Below, piece by piece: positions 43,049 through 53,200 of a stretch of 64,000 bases of DNA. The notes under the pieces are model-generated. The model made no database searches, had not been told where the DNA came from, and saw only the letters and a list, made by a program, of their open reading frames with translations. Within the stretch, counting starts at the first letter, position 1. Each line of letters opens with the position of its first letter. Origin of the DNA: Bacteroidia bacterium (lineage in GTDB: Bacteria; Bacteroidota; Bacteroidia; CAIKAF01); assembly GCA_030427255.1 (NCBI GenBank), contig JAUHWY010000006.1, positions 83,848 through 147,847 of the forward strand. Direction: 5' to 3'. The position numbers were made by a program, and so were the translations under genes.

Positions 43049-45202
43049 ATGCATTTTATGGCTAGACTTCGCATTCCAAAACCGGCTAAAGCCCTCCTTT
43101 TTGTATTCGCATTGCTTCTTTTTTTCAAGCAAGGAAAGGCCGACGAGGGCATGTGGTTGCCCATGCATGTAAAAAACTACATTGAGGTAATGCGTCAAAA
43201 AGGCTGTTTGCTGAGTGCCGAAGACATTTACAGCCTCAATAAAGCCAGTTTAAAAGATGCTATTGTACATTTTGGCGGATTTTGTACCGGAGAGCTGGTT
43301 TCGTCTCAAGGTCTGGTGTTTACCAACCACCATTGCGGCTACGATGCCATTGCCTCCCTTTCGAGTCCCGAGCATAACTACCTCGATTCGGGCTATTGGG
43401 CCCCAAGTTTTGAAAAAGAGCTTCCTGCGGAAGGACTTTTTGTCACCTTTTTGGTGCGCATGGAAGACGTAACCGATCGCGTGCGTTATGCCAAAGACAA
43501 AGACGAAGCCATTAAACGGATTGTACAGGAAGTGGAGTCCGATGGTAAGTATACGGCCAGAGTTACTCCTATTCTATATGAGCATCAATACATTCTTTGG
43601 GTGTATCAAACCTTTGAAGATGTCCGTTTTGTAGGCACGCCACCGGCCTCCATTGGAAAATTTGGCGGCGATACCGACAACTGGATGTGGCCACGTCATA
43701 CGGGTGACTTCTCCGTGTTCAGGGTGTATGCCGATGCCAACAACGAGCCTGCGGCCTACAGTCCTGACAACAAGCCTTATCAACCCAAGCACTTCTTGCC
43801 TATTTCATTGGCAGGAATTTCTCCCGGAGATTTCACCATGATTATGGGATTCCCGGCACGCACCACCCGCTACCTTCCTTTACCGGCCATGGAATTTAAG
43901 GTTAAGGAACAATACCCGGCGCTAAAAAGCATGTTTGCCGCCATGTTGCGCATCATGGAACGGGATATGGCTGCCGACATTCGCGTGAAATTGGCCTTGG
44001 CAAGTACGCAAGCCCGTTTTGCCAACTCCGAAAAATACTATCAAGGCGTTATGGAAGCCATGCGCGATGCCGGCATTTGGGAGCAACGGCAGGCCTTTGA
44101 GTCCGGGCTGGAAGCTTGGGCTGCAAATCAGGAAGGCGACATGAAAACCGTGGTAAAAGATTTTAGAGCCTTGTACGAAAGCGCCCAAAGCAGCATGATG
44201 CAAGGTTTGGCGATACGCTTGGTGCAATCCTTAAATCCGGTATTGGCAAGAGGCAAGGCCTTGTACTCTCTGTACCGCAAGCTAAGTGAGGGAAAAGACG
44301 AGGAAGCCCAGGCATTGGCTGACCAACTGAAAAAAAGGCTGGAACGCAGCTTTGAGAACGACCAGCCTGCTACCTACCGAAAAGTGTTGGGTGCACTCCT
44401 GAAGCAATACAAATTCTCGGTGCCCGCCGAACGCATTCCCGATTGGATGAACAGCAAGGAAGTGGCCAAACTAAAAAGCCCGGAGGGCGGCGACAGGTAC
44501 CAAGCCATGGCCAACTATATTTACGACGAGTCTTTTTTAGCTACTCAGGAAAAGCTTATGCGCTTTTTGTCCAAACCAAGCGCCAAAGACTTAGAAAAGG
44601 ACCCCGGTTTTTTGCTGGCCAAAGATTTTGTGAAGCTGGAAACAGAAATCGAAGCCGCTACGGCTTACTTTAACAGCAGAGAAGAACAGTTGCTGCACCT
44701 TTGGATGGAGGCTTGGATGAAATACCAGCCCAACCGCAACTTTTATCCGGACGCCAACTCTACGCTTAGACTCACTTATGGGACAGTGGAGGCCTACGAT
44801 CCCAGAGATGCGGTTGAGTATAGTGCTACCACGAGCCACGAAGGCTTGTTGGAAAAAGAAATTCCCGGCGACCATGAATTTGATTTGCCTGCAAGATTGA
44901 AATCCCTCCTTAAAAAGCGTGATTTTGGGCCTTATGCCAACGGTTCGGGTGACCTCCAAGTAAATTTTTTGAGCAACAACGACATTACCGGAGGAAACTC
45001 AGGAAGCCCGGTCATCAATGCCAAAGGCCAATTGGTGGGTATAGCTTTTGACGGGAACTGGGAAAGCATGGCCGGAGATATTGTATTTGACCCGCGCTAC
45101 AAGCGTACCATTTCGGTAGACATACGCTATGTGCTATTTGTGATGGATAAGCTGGGCGGTGCTCAACGTCTGCTTGACGAACTTACTATCGTGAAAAACT
45201 AA
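43049..45202 (+). CDS. S46 family dipeptidyl peptidase (DPP7-like)
   Basis: S46 enzymes cut dipeptides from protein N-termini in the periplasm. After a signal peptide (to about residue 32, KQGKA) the catalytic triad is complete: TNHHCGYD (His), DTDNWMWPRHTGDF (Asp) and GGNSGSPV (Ser). The residue that decides substrate preference lies after the Ser in the AFDGNWES stretch; a Gly there is the DPP7 pattern, favouring hydrophobic residues, where DPP11 has Arg for acidic ones. This reading is from memory. The 717-residue length is typical. It would feed peptides for amino-acid catabolism. Confidence 0.92.
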   Translation: MHFMARLRIPKPAKALLFVFALLLFFKQGKADEGMWLPMHVKNYIEVMRQKGCLLSAEDIYSLNKASLKDAIVHFGGFCTGELVSSQGLVFTNHHCGYDAIASLSSPEHNYLDSGYWAPSFEKELPAEGLFVTFLVRMEDVTDRVRYAKDKDEAIKRIVQEVESDGKYTARVTPILYEHQYILWVYQTFEDVRFVGTPPASIGKFGGDTDNWMWPRHTGDFSVFRVYADANNEPAAYSPDNKPYQPKHFLPISLAGISPGDFTMIMGFPARTTRYLPLPAMEFKVKEQYPALKSMFAAMLRIMERDMAADIRVKLALASTQARFANSEKYYQGVMEAMRDAGIWEQRQAFESGLEAWAANQEGDMKTVVKDFRALYESAQSSMMQGLAIRLVQSLNPVLARGKALYSLYRKLSEGKDEEAQALADQLKKRLERSFENDQPATYRKVLGALLKQYKFSVPAERIPDWMNSKEVAKLKSPEGGDRYQAMANYIYDESFLATQEKLMRFLSKPSAKDLEKDPGFLLAKDFVKLETEIEAATAYFNSREEQLLHLWMEAWMKYQPNRNFYPDANSTLRLTYGTVEAYDPRDAVEYSATTSHEGLLEKEIPGDHEFDLPARLKSLLKKRDFGPYANGSGDLQVNFLSNNDITGGNSGSPVINAKGQLVGIAFDGNWESMAGDIVFDPRYKRTISVDIRYVLFVMDKLGGAQRLLDELTIVKN

Positions 45203-45237
45203 GTGTGGTAGGGCTTGTGCAAGGAAGGGGCTTTTTG

Positions 45238-45245
45238 TAAATTTG
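45238..45245 (+). promoter_or_regulatory. -7 box 4 bases before the helicase gene
   Basis: TAAATTTG (perfect) with a TTG 20 bases upstream ends 4 bases before the ATG at 45250. Confidence 0.5.
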
Positions 45246-45249
45246 TAGT

Positions 45250-47514
45250 ATGTCCGATCCTGAACAATCCCAACAGGACCCTGCCCAACTTGCTGAAGCC
45301 TTTTTAAACCACACCAATGCGCATGTTTTTCTAACCGGAAAAGCGGGCACAGGAAAAACCACCTTTTTGCATCGCATTCGGGAGGCTGCCCACAAGCGTA
45401 TGCTTATTACCGCACCCACAGGAATTGCAGCGCTCAATGCACGAGGCGTAACCTTGCATGCCCAATTTCAACTGCCTCCTTGCACCTATTTACCCGACAG
45501 GGTTGCTCCGGTGTTTGACGGCCCGGTACGCATCGAAACGGCCCAATCCCTGCTGCGTCATTTTCGCATGAGTCGGCAAAAAAGACTAGCCATTCGGGAA
45601 GCAGAACTGTTGGTGATTGATGAGGTGAGTATGCTTCGTGCCGATACCCTAGATGCCATAGATCAGGTACTGCGCTATGTGCGCCGCGACGCCCGACCTT
45701 TTGGAGGAATACAGCTTTTGCTCATTGGCGATATGATGCAGCTGCCGCCCGTAATTAAAGACGAAGAATACAGCTATTTGCGGCCGTATTACCCCGACGG
45801 ACTTTATTTTTTTCATGCCAGAGCCCTCAAAGAAAACCCTCCGGTATATATAGAACTCGAAAAAATATACCGGCAAAGCGATAGAAAATTCACCGACCTG
45901 CTCAACCGTTTAAGGTACAATCAAACCGCACCGGAAGATTTGGAAACGCTCAACCGCTATTTCCAGCCCGATTTCCGTCCCGACATGGACGAGCAATACA
46001 TAACCCTCACCACGCACAATTATCTGGCCAAACGCATTAACGAACACGGCCTTAGAAGCATTCCAGAACCTGTGTTTCGCTTTGAAGCAGAAATTCAAGG
46101 GGATTTTCCGGAAAGTATGTACCCCTGCCCCATAGATTTATTGCTGAAAGAAGGGGCGCAAGTCATGTTCATCAAGAACGATCCCAGCGGTATGGGGCGT
46201 TTCTACAACGGCAAGCTGGGTCGGGTTACCTCCTTAGGGGAATCCCACATTACCGTAAAAACCGAAGAAGGCCAGTTTATTGATGTCGAAAGCTATACCT
46301 GGCAAAACCTTAGGTATTTGGTGTCGGAAAAAACCGGAGAAATAGAAGAAGAAGAAATCGGAAGCTTTAAGCAGTTTCCCTTGCAGCTGGCCTGGGCCAT
46401 TACCATACACAAAAGCCAAGGCCTGACTTTTGAAAAAGCCGTATTGGATGTGCAGCAAGTGTTTGCCTCCGGACAGGCCTATGTGGCACTTTCGAGGTTA
46501 ACCGGCCTGCAGGGACTGGTGCTTACCAGCCCTTTCCCGGAGTCGGGAATCGACATTCCACTGCCCTTGCAGGATTTTGAATCTACCAAACCCCAAGCCA
46601 CGGCACTTGCCAAGGAATACAGTCAGGCGGCCTGGTCCTATTTGTTCGAATTTAGCCGCCAGTCCTTCGACTTCACGCGTCTTGGAAAGGTTTTTCAAGA
46701 ACATTACGAAAGCTATTTGCAGGCAGGTGCCAAAGCCGCAAAAGCACCCTATCGCGAGTGGGCTTGGGCCATGGCTTCGCGGGCGCCGGAGTGGCAAAAG
46801 GCGGCCTCAGCTTTTGGGAATCAGCTCTGGCAACTTTTTCATCAAGAACAGCCCGATTTGGCCTTTATATTGCAACGCTTGCAAGCCGCCCGTGCCTATT
46901 TTGAGCCCAAATTCAGGGAATGGAGCCTTGAACTGCTTCAGCACCACAGCGAATTGGGCCAAGCCAGCCGCAACAAGAGCTATGCCGCCGAAGTCAAAGA
47001 TTTGGAGCTGCAAGTGTTTCAGCAAATAAAAAACTTTTCCAAAGCCTGCTTGCTGGCCCAAGCCATTTTAGAAAACAAACCCATGGGCAAACAAGCTTGG
47101 GAAGCCGCATTTAAACCCGCTTGGAGAGAAGCTTGGATACAAGAGCTTGAACAACAGCAAAAAGAAAAACCGGCAAAAGCCAAGTCAGGAAAAATCAAAA
47201 AAGGCGAGACCTTCGAAACCACCTTTGCCTTATACCAACAAGATATGTCGGTAGAAGCCATAGCAGCTGAAAGAGGGCTGGCCGTAAGTACCATAGAAGG
47301 GCACTTTGCACGTTTAATTGCTCAAGGAAAAATCCCCATAGACCGATTGGTAGCCCCCGATGACTTAGAAGCTTTGGAAGAACTCCTTAAAGAACATCCC
47401 AACGCCAAACTTGAAGAACTTAGGGAGATCTCCGGCCGACCCAACTTACGCTATGCCCACCTTAGGGTGATTCAGGAAATGAAAAAACACCAAGAAGCCC
47501 TTTCTAAAGAATGA
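45250..47514 (+). CDS. Pif1/RecD-like SF1 helicase with C-terminal helix-turn-helix domain
   Basis: The N-terminal 450 residues are an SF1 helicase: Walker A LTGKAGTGKTTFL, ITAPTGIAALNARG, Walker B LLVIDEVSML (with DEV), GDMMQLPPV, and late motifs AWAITIHKSQGLTFEKAV and VALSRL as in Pif1. The rest has charged helices and, near residues 635-720, an HTH_40-type domain (ETFETTFALYQQDMSVEAIAAERGLAVSTIEGHFARL) like the RecQ C-terminus. Pif1-like enzymes unwind DNA, including G-quadruplexes. This architecture recurs in Bacteroidota without known function. Overlaps the next gene by 4 bases. Confidence 0.88.
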   Translation: MSDPEQSQQDPAQLAEAFLNHTNAHVFLTGKAGTGKTTFLHRIREAAHKRMLITAPTGIAALNARGVTLHAQFQLPPCTYLPDRVAPVFDGPVRIETAQSLLRHFRMSRQKRLAIREAELLVIDEVSMLRADTLDAIDQVLRYVRRDARPFGGIQLLLIGDMMQLPPVIKDEEYSYLRPYYPDGLYFFHARALKENPPVYIELEKIYRQSDRKFTDLLNRLRYNQTAPEDLETLNRYFQPDFRPDMDEQYITLTTHNYLAKRINEHGLRSIPEPVFRFEAEIQGDFPESMYPCPIDLLLKEGAQVMFIKNDPSGMGRFYNGKLGRVTSLGESHITVKTEEGQFIDVESYTWQNLRYLVSEKTGEIEEEEIGSFKQFPLQLAWAITIHKSQGLTFEKAVLDVQQVFASGQAYVALSRLTGLQGLVLTSPFPESGIDIPLPLQDFESTKPQATALAKEYSQAAWSYLFEFSRQSFDFTRLGKVFQEHYESYLQAGAKAAKAPYREWAWAMASRAPEWQKAASAFGNQLWQLFHQEQPDLAFILQRLQAARAYFEPKFREWSLELLQHHSELGQASRNKSYAAEVKDLELQVFQQIKNFSKACLLAQAILENKPMGKQAWEAAFKPAWREAWIQELEQQQKEKPAKAKSGKIKKGETFETTFALYQQDMSVEAIAAERGLAVSTIEGHFARLIAQGKIPIDRLVAPDDLEALEELLKEHPNAKLEELREISGRPNLRYAHLRVIQEMKKHQEALSKE

Positions 47515-48371
47515 ATTCCATTACCAAGGCAATTGCTCCACTGCTTCAAGGCTTGCTCATCTTAGCCATGGCTAGCCTCTGCTCTTTTGCGCTGCACACC
47601 CATAAGAAACCGAAAGACCCCCTGCCGCCCGGCTGCTTGGAAATAAGCCCAAACCTCTATGGCGACCAGCACGAAATCACCAACATGGCCTACCGGGAAT
47701 ACCTCTATTATTTAAAAAGCCTGTTGGGGCAACACCACCCGGCATTTGAAACCGCTTTGCCCGACACTTCGGTGTTCCATGCCTTACAAACCCCTACGCC
47801 CCCCGGTTTCTACACTACCTACTTTTCCCATGCCGATTACGCCGAACACCCTGTATTGGGCCTAAGTTGGGAACAAGCCATCGCATTCAGCTACTGGCGC
47901 AGTGAAATGGTATTTAAACAGCTGCTGCTCAAACAAAAAAAACTGGCGCCGGCCTGGGAAAACACACCACTAAGCATTAGCGGCTATTTCACCGCAAGAA
48001 TGGAAGGCATCACCCTGGATACCACCCTCCGAATTCCCTGGTACAGCCTGCCAAGTCCCGAAGATTTGTTGGCCATGGAAAAACACAGCAAAGCCATAAG
48101 CAACAGCCAAACAAGCCCCTTGCCCAACCACTGCCGAAGCCATGGCAAAAAGAAAGGCTTTTATGGCCTCGGCGATAACGTTTCCGAAATGACCAACAGC
48201 CCCGGCCAAGCCTATGGAGGCAACTTTTTACAAGGAGCAGCCTCTGTGGCCGATGCCCCAAAAAGCTATGAAAAACCGACGGTTTGGTTGGGTTTCCGCA
48301 ACGTATGCAGGTGGATTTCCTGGACCGAATACCGCGCCCTGCAAAGCAAAGCCCTAAACGGAGAAGACTAA
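47511..48371 (+). CDS. SUMF1/GldK-like (formylglycine-generating-enzyme fold) protein
   Basis: The 286-residue protein has an N-terminal hydrophobic segment (about 12-27) and an FGE-type fold: YGDQHEITNMAYREYLYYL, GLSWEQAIAFSYWRSEMV, GLGDNVSEMTNSPGQAYGGNF and WLGFRNVCRWISW, the C-terminal signature usually read GFRCV. Gliding/T9SS proteins GldJ and GldK share the fold, but this one is shorter. The active-site cysteine pair of true FGE is not seen. It starts in the helicase stop (ATGA); no shared job for the pair is known. Confidence 0.75.
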   Translation: MNSITKAIAPLLQGLLILAMASLCSFALHTHKKPKDPLPPGCLEISPNLYGDQHEITNMAYREYLYYLKSLLGQHHPAFETALPDTSVFHALQTPTPPGFYTTYFSHADYAEHPVLGLSWEQAIAFSYWRSEMVFKQLLLKQKKLAPAWENTPLSISGYFTARMEGITLDTTLRIPWYSLPSPEDLLAMEKHSKAISNSQTSPLPNHCRSHGKKKGFYGLGDNVSEMTNSPGQAYGGNFLQGAASVADAPKSYEKPTVWLGFRNVCRWISWTEYRALQSKALNGED

Positions 48372-48422
48372 GCCCAGCTTTGAACGTATAGAACACCATT
48401 TTCTTAAAGCAATGGGTCTTGG

Positions 48423-48600
48423 TTTTTTGGGCCCCGGTTCCAAAAAAGTGCATTACTCCGCATCCTGCCCCTGCTTCGGTCATGGCCGGCTGGGGCCGGC
48501 CGCAGCGGGGCTGCCGGGTGCTTCCGTTGGTCGCAGCCTCGCCCACGCTGCGGCAAGGCCCCAACCAACCATGGCCCTCCGCCGGGCAGGGGGGCCTTCC
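48423..48600. repeat. GC-rich intergenic repeat, copy F
   Basis: Begins TTTTTTGGGCCCCGGTTCC (the same 19 bases as copy C) and ends GCCGGGCAGGGGGGCC. The core is altered to GGGTGCTTCCGTTGGTCGCAGC. GGCCGCAGCG.../...CGCTGCGGC suggests a stem. Confidence 0.7.
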
Positions 48601-48618
48601 GCTTGAAGTGCTTTTATT

Positions 48619-50193
48619 TTACTTTTTAAGCTTATGATGCACCAACCCATACAACCAAAGCAAGGGTGCCAACAACAAACACAAACGACCCATCCAATCT
48701 CCACTCCGGGTATAAAGGGTCAACTCGCTGTTTAGCTGAATGTTATCTTTCACCCAGCCCGTTTCTAAATAACCCAAAGTGCCATAGCTGTCGCCCCGTT
48801 GGTTAATAAAGCCACTAATGCCTGTGTTGGCCGAACGAGCCACCGAACGCCGGTTTTCTATAGCACGCAAACGAGTATAGGCCAATAACTGTTTATGGCC
48901 GGGAGTATTGCCCCACCAAGCATCGTTGGTAATAACCGTAATGCAGCTGGCTCCTTTCCGCATGTACTCGGTAACAAAATCCCCATACACCGACTCGTAG
49001 CAAATTACCGGTGCAGCTACCAATCCTTCAACGGTGGGATGCGGAAAAACACTACGCTCTTTTTGCTTTCCCATATCGCCCACCCCATGAATGTTTTTCA
49101 ATAACGTTTCTTGAAAAGGCTTTAAAACCTCTGCAAAAGGAAAGGTTTCGGGTCCGGGCACCAACTTAGACTTATGGTAAATAGCCTGACTCCCATCCGG
49201 GTTCAGCTGCAAAGCACTGTTGTAGTCCTCTATAAAATCTCCGTTAGGCAACACCTTGGCCGATAAGGGAGGGGGGCCCTCAGCGTAAGGAAAGGTTTGG
49301 ATATAATACACCCCTGTTATCACCGACAATTCAGGCCTGCTTTCCATCAAAGCCCTATAAAACCGAAGCTTTGAAGTAGATCCTGCATCCTGATGCCAAA
49401 CTGCGGAAGGAACCGCGGTCTCCGGAAACAATACCAAACGAGTTTCCGGCCCAATGGCTTGTTGAGCTAAATTGGTCATGGCCTCTGCCTGAACAACAGC
49501 GCTGGTTTTAAACTTTTCGGTATAGGGATCTATGTTGGGCTGTACGGCAACCACTTCCACGGCCGGCCCTTTATCCTCCCAAGTAAAATAACGTATTAAG
49601 CTCCACGCGGAGGGAACCAAAACCACCAAAAGAGAAGGAACAAAAGCAACCACTCGGCGGGGCTTGCTGCGCAAGGCTTTCCAAATAAACATATTGACCA
49701 CTAAAACCCAAAGCGTTCCACCCATAACGCCTGTCCATTCATACCACTGAATCATTGGATACCAGGCGGCAAAACCATTGCCCAACTGCAGCCAAGGCCA
49801 GCTTAAATCCCAATTGAGGTGGGCATACTCAAAAGCCAGCCAAAAAAATACCAAACTCACTTTTCCGCGAAAAGCACCCAAACGTCCTGCGGTTTTAAAG
49901 TAAAGCAAGAACACCAAAGCCATAAATAGGGCATTGCACACAATGGCTAGTATGGCTCCTCCGGCTGTGGAATTCCAAACCCACCATGTGGTGAGGGCAT
50001 TGAACAGCAAAAAACCCGACCAAGAAAGCATAAAAAACCGCAGCCCTTTTTTGGATGCCCCATCCTTTCGGATATGTTCTTCGAGCCAAAACAAGGGTAC
50101 TAAGGCTACAAAAAGCAGCAAAGGAATTCCATGAACCGGCCAAGCCAAGGCCAATAGAACACCGGAAAGCAGAGGGGCAAGTATGCTTCGCAT
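48619..50193 (-). CDS. lnt: Apolipoprotein N-acyltransferase
   Basis: Lnt adds the third acyl chain to lipoproteins in the inner membrane. About six N-terminal helices (residues 1-210) are followed by the nitrilase-type domain with its triad: LFPETAVPS (Glu), YHKSKLVPGPETFPF (Lys) and PVICYESVYG (Cys), then ITNDAWWGNTPGHKQL. Length of 524 fits. It follows porU by 19 bases, so it may be in the same transcript, and it would serve the lipoproteins in this window. Confidence 0.95.
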   Translation of the reverse strand: MRSILAPLLSGVLLALAWPVHGIPLLLFVALVPLFWLEEHIRKDGASKKGLRFFMLSWSGFLLFNALTTWWVWNSTAGGAILAIVCNALFMALVFLLYFKTAGRLGAFRGKVSLVFFWLAFEYAHLNWDLSWPWLQLGNGFAAWYPMIQWYEWTGVMGGTLWVLVVNMFIWKALRSKPRRVVAFVPSLLVVLVPSAWSLIRYFTWEDKGPAVEVVAVQPNIDPYTEKFKTSAVVQAEAMTNLAQQAIGPETRLVLFPETAVPSAVWHQDAGSTSKLRFYRALMESRPELSVITGVYYIQTFPYAEGPPPLSAKVLPNGDFIEDYNSALQLNPDGSQAIYHKSKLVPGPETFPFAEVLKPFQETLLKNIHGVGDMGKQKERSVFPHPTVEGLVAAPVICYESVYGDFVTEYMRKGASCITVITNDAWWGNTPGHKQLLAYTRLRAIENRRSVARSANTGISGFINQRGDSYGTLGYLETGWVKDNIQLNSELTLYTRSGDWMGRLCLLLAPLLWLYGLVHHKLKK

Positions 50194-50197
50194 CCCC

Positions 50198-50205
50198 CGA
50201 AATTA
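50198..50205 (-). promoter_or_regulatory. Possible -7 box 4 bases before lnt
   Basis: TAATTTCG on the minus strand (7/8), 4 bases from the lnt ATG and overlapping the end region of porU. Confidence 0.35.
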
Positions 50206-50212
50206 GGCAATT

Positions 50213-53200
50213 TTAGCGCAAGAGGTACATTTTACCAAAGCCATTCTTAAAGAAGCGGTCTGCACCCGAGGCTCTTCGCTCCAAATCCTCTCCTTGGGTC
50301 TTTGCCACCACTTGGTAAATATAGGTTCCAGTGGCCAAGGGATCTCCAAATTCATCCCTTCCATCCCAGGCATACTGAGTAATGTTTCTTCCAATATGCA
50401 AAGGCCCCAACTCATCCATGGTAATTTCGCGAACTACCACTCCCGATACGGTCATGATTCGAATGGTCAGCTCATCGGGAACCTCGGTTCCCGTTAAGGT
50501 AAATACAAAACGTGTGCTGGTGCTAAAGGGGTTCGGATAGTTCATTACCTCAGTAATGGTAGATTGATGCACCACTTCAAAACGTACTCGATAGTCGTAG
50601 TTTCCATCGCCTGTTCCCGAAATATTTCCGGAGCGGTCTCTTGCCCTTACCAACAGCTCATACATGCCATCCGTCTGCTCCAAATCCGGTCGAAACTCCA
50701 ATCTAGCTTCATTGTCTTGAGCAGTTGCCGGGAAAAAAGTAACGGCGGGATCGCCCATAGGAATCAATACCGGTTGGCTTGCTCCCGGTCGTCGTAAATA
50801 AAGTTCGAAGTCGGCGGTATCATTTAGAGGGAGCAAGGGGTTCTCGTCGCTAAGGCTAATTTGAATAAGCGGATTTGCCGAAACCAAATCACCATCCATA
50901 ATGCGAATGCCATCAAAGGTTACGTCCAGCAATGGATTGGTACGGTCTCTCCCCACAAAAAATGGCCGCACCGCATTATTGTTCGATAAGGTCTGCTCCA
51001 AAAAACTACCGTTGGTTTGAGCCGGATTTCCTTCTAGGAAATAGGTGTTTTGCCCGCCATTCGCTAAAGTTGGAAAGCGCAAAGTGTCGAATAGAAGGTC
51101 TCCCGGCTGTGAAGCTGGCAAAAAGCGCTGCAATTGCTGCGATTGCCCGGACAAATTAGTTATCTGGTGCTGCACCAAAAAGCTATCCGCCGCTAAAAAG
51201 CCAATGTTTTGAAAAGGCACCACTACCTCCAAGGTATCGCCGCGTTGCAAACTGTCCTGAGCAAAACTAAAGCCTCTATTGGGCGCAAATGCCATTTCCG
51301 GAACCCCATCAAACAGCACATGCCATTGGTTCAATTGTCCGGGAGTTAAATTTTGGTCGTCACGGGTAAAATATTGCAAACGCAAATAGGGGTAAATTAA
51401 TGCACTTACCGAATCGCTGAGGTTATTTATGATTTGGGTTCCGGGGGTGAGGTTGTCCATTAGTAAATCTTCCCCTCCATTGGCACGGACGCCAAACACA
51501 CGCAAATAGGTTAAGTCGGTCAGCGGGTTTGTTTCTTCCGGATTACTTTGCCAGGTAAGCGAACGCCATTCCGAAGCCGGACCAATCAAAGAGGTACTCA
51601 AATTGCCATAGACCCAATCGGTACTCAAGTCAACCGACAAATTTATGGTGCCGCACTGCTGGGTACCCACCACTTCTTGTGCGCTGGTTAAGTCGCCTTT
51701 GCGCGCAAAGAAAATATAAGGCCGTGCCCAAGAGCTATCGACCAATGTCCGAAGGGTATCGGCTCCCAAAGACTCAAATGCAGTAACCAAGCTCGAAGGA
51801 AAAGCGGTTGGACTAAACGGCCCTTGGATAAATGTGTAGGCTAATATATAATGATCGTTGGGTACCGAATACAACAGGTTCTCCAAACCTATTTGCTGCA
51901 CAGGGCTATTCAACCAATAAATAAAGTACTTCTCAGGTCTGGCACGGCAAGATCCGTTGTCGTTTATGTTTCCAAACACATTGCCGGTGTTTTGGTTTCC
52001 AAACCTCGATTCCCATGGCTCCAAAGTAATGGGATCAATAATGGCTATGTGAATGGCGGGCTGTGCGGTACACCCATCACGCTCCATAACGGCTCCGTCA
52101 ATATCGTAATAGGTATCCCGGTATTGACTGGGGGTTGGACAGGTAATGCTCTTGCAGTTAAGCTTCTTAAACACCGGCACAAAGTCAAAAGCCGTTCCGG
52201 ATGCGTCAGGAGCCATATACAAGGCACTGTTTTCGCTCAGCTGCGAAAAGCGCGCTTGTCCCCAACCAAAGCGGTTATTGATGTACTGAAAACTGCTGTT
52301 TCTCCATTTGTAATAGATGCCCGTGCCGGCGCTATCGACTCCGGCACGCCAAAAGAAAACGGTAGAGTCCGCTGCCTGCAAACTAGGTGTCCAAGAGTAA
52401 ACACCGCCAAGACCAACAAAGGTGGTATCCCTTAACAATGGGCTATTAAAGGAGGGCGTAGTATCCAGCTCAATTCTATACCCTCGTTGGGGGGCAAAAG
52501 GGTCTCCGGTTTGTACCGAAATACGCAAGGGCAAATTGGGAACTACCGCATAGCGCGGTGGAAATACAGGCAAAATATCTGCCGACGAAATGGTCCGACT
52601 CAGACTAATGCTATTGTTGGACTTCGTAGTTTCTGTTATAAGGTTGGATGGATCCACCGTTACGGTAAATTGATGCAAACCTGGAATGATTTGCGGGTTT
52701 AGTGGCAACCATAACCTGGCCGTATCCGAAAAACCAACCGGTGGCATCAACACCGACACCGATGTATCTCCATTCAACATGCCCAAACGGTTCCAACGCA
52801 CCGACACCAGCACTGAGTCGTAGGGCATACGGCCCTGGTTTTGTACAGCAACTACTACTTGAAAACTATCCAAATCTGTAGTTAAATCCGTTGGTTCAAA
52901 GCGAATTCCCGGAGAAGTAATGAACAAATCCGGATTCTTTGGCACCCGCAAACTGTAGCCCGGGTCGCCATGCAGCTGAAAGCCTTGCGCAGTAAAACGC
53001 ACAAGAATATTGGTGGCCGGTTGGGTATTCCTATTGATGGCTTCCAACATGGCATCTCCAAAGGGCAAACCAAACCGATCTCTACAAAAGTTCCGGTATA
53101 ATGTGTCTGCATACACACTCATCAAACTCGAAATACCAGGGGCTCCATAGGCCAAAAAGCCCAAAGCTGCTTTATTCGGAGTTAATACAAAATCTTCACT

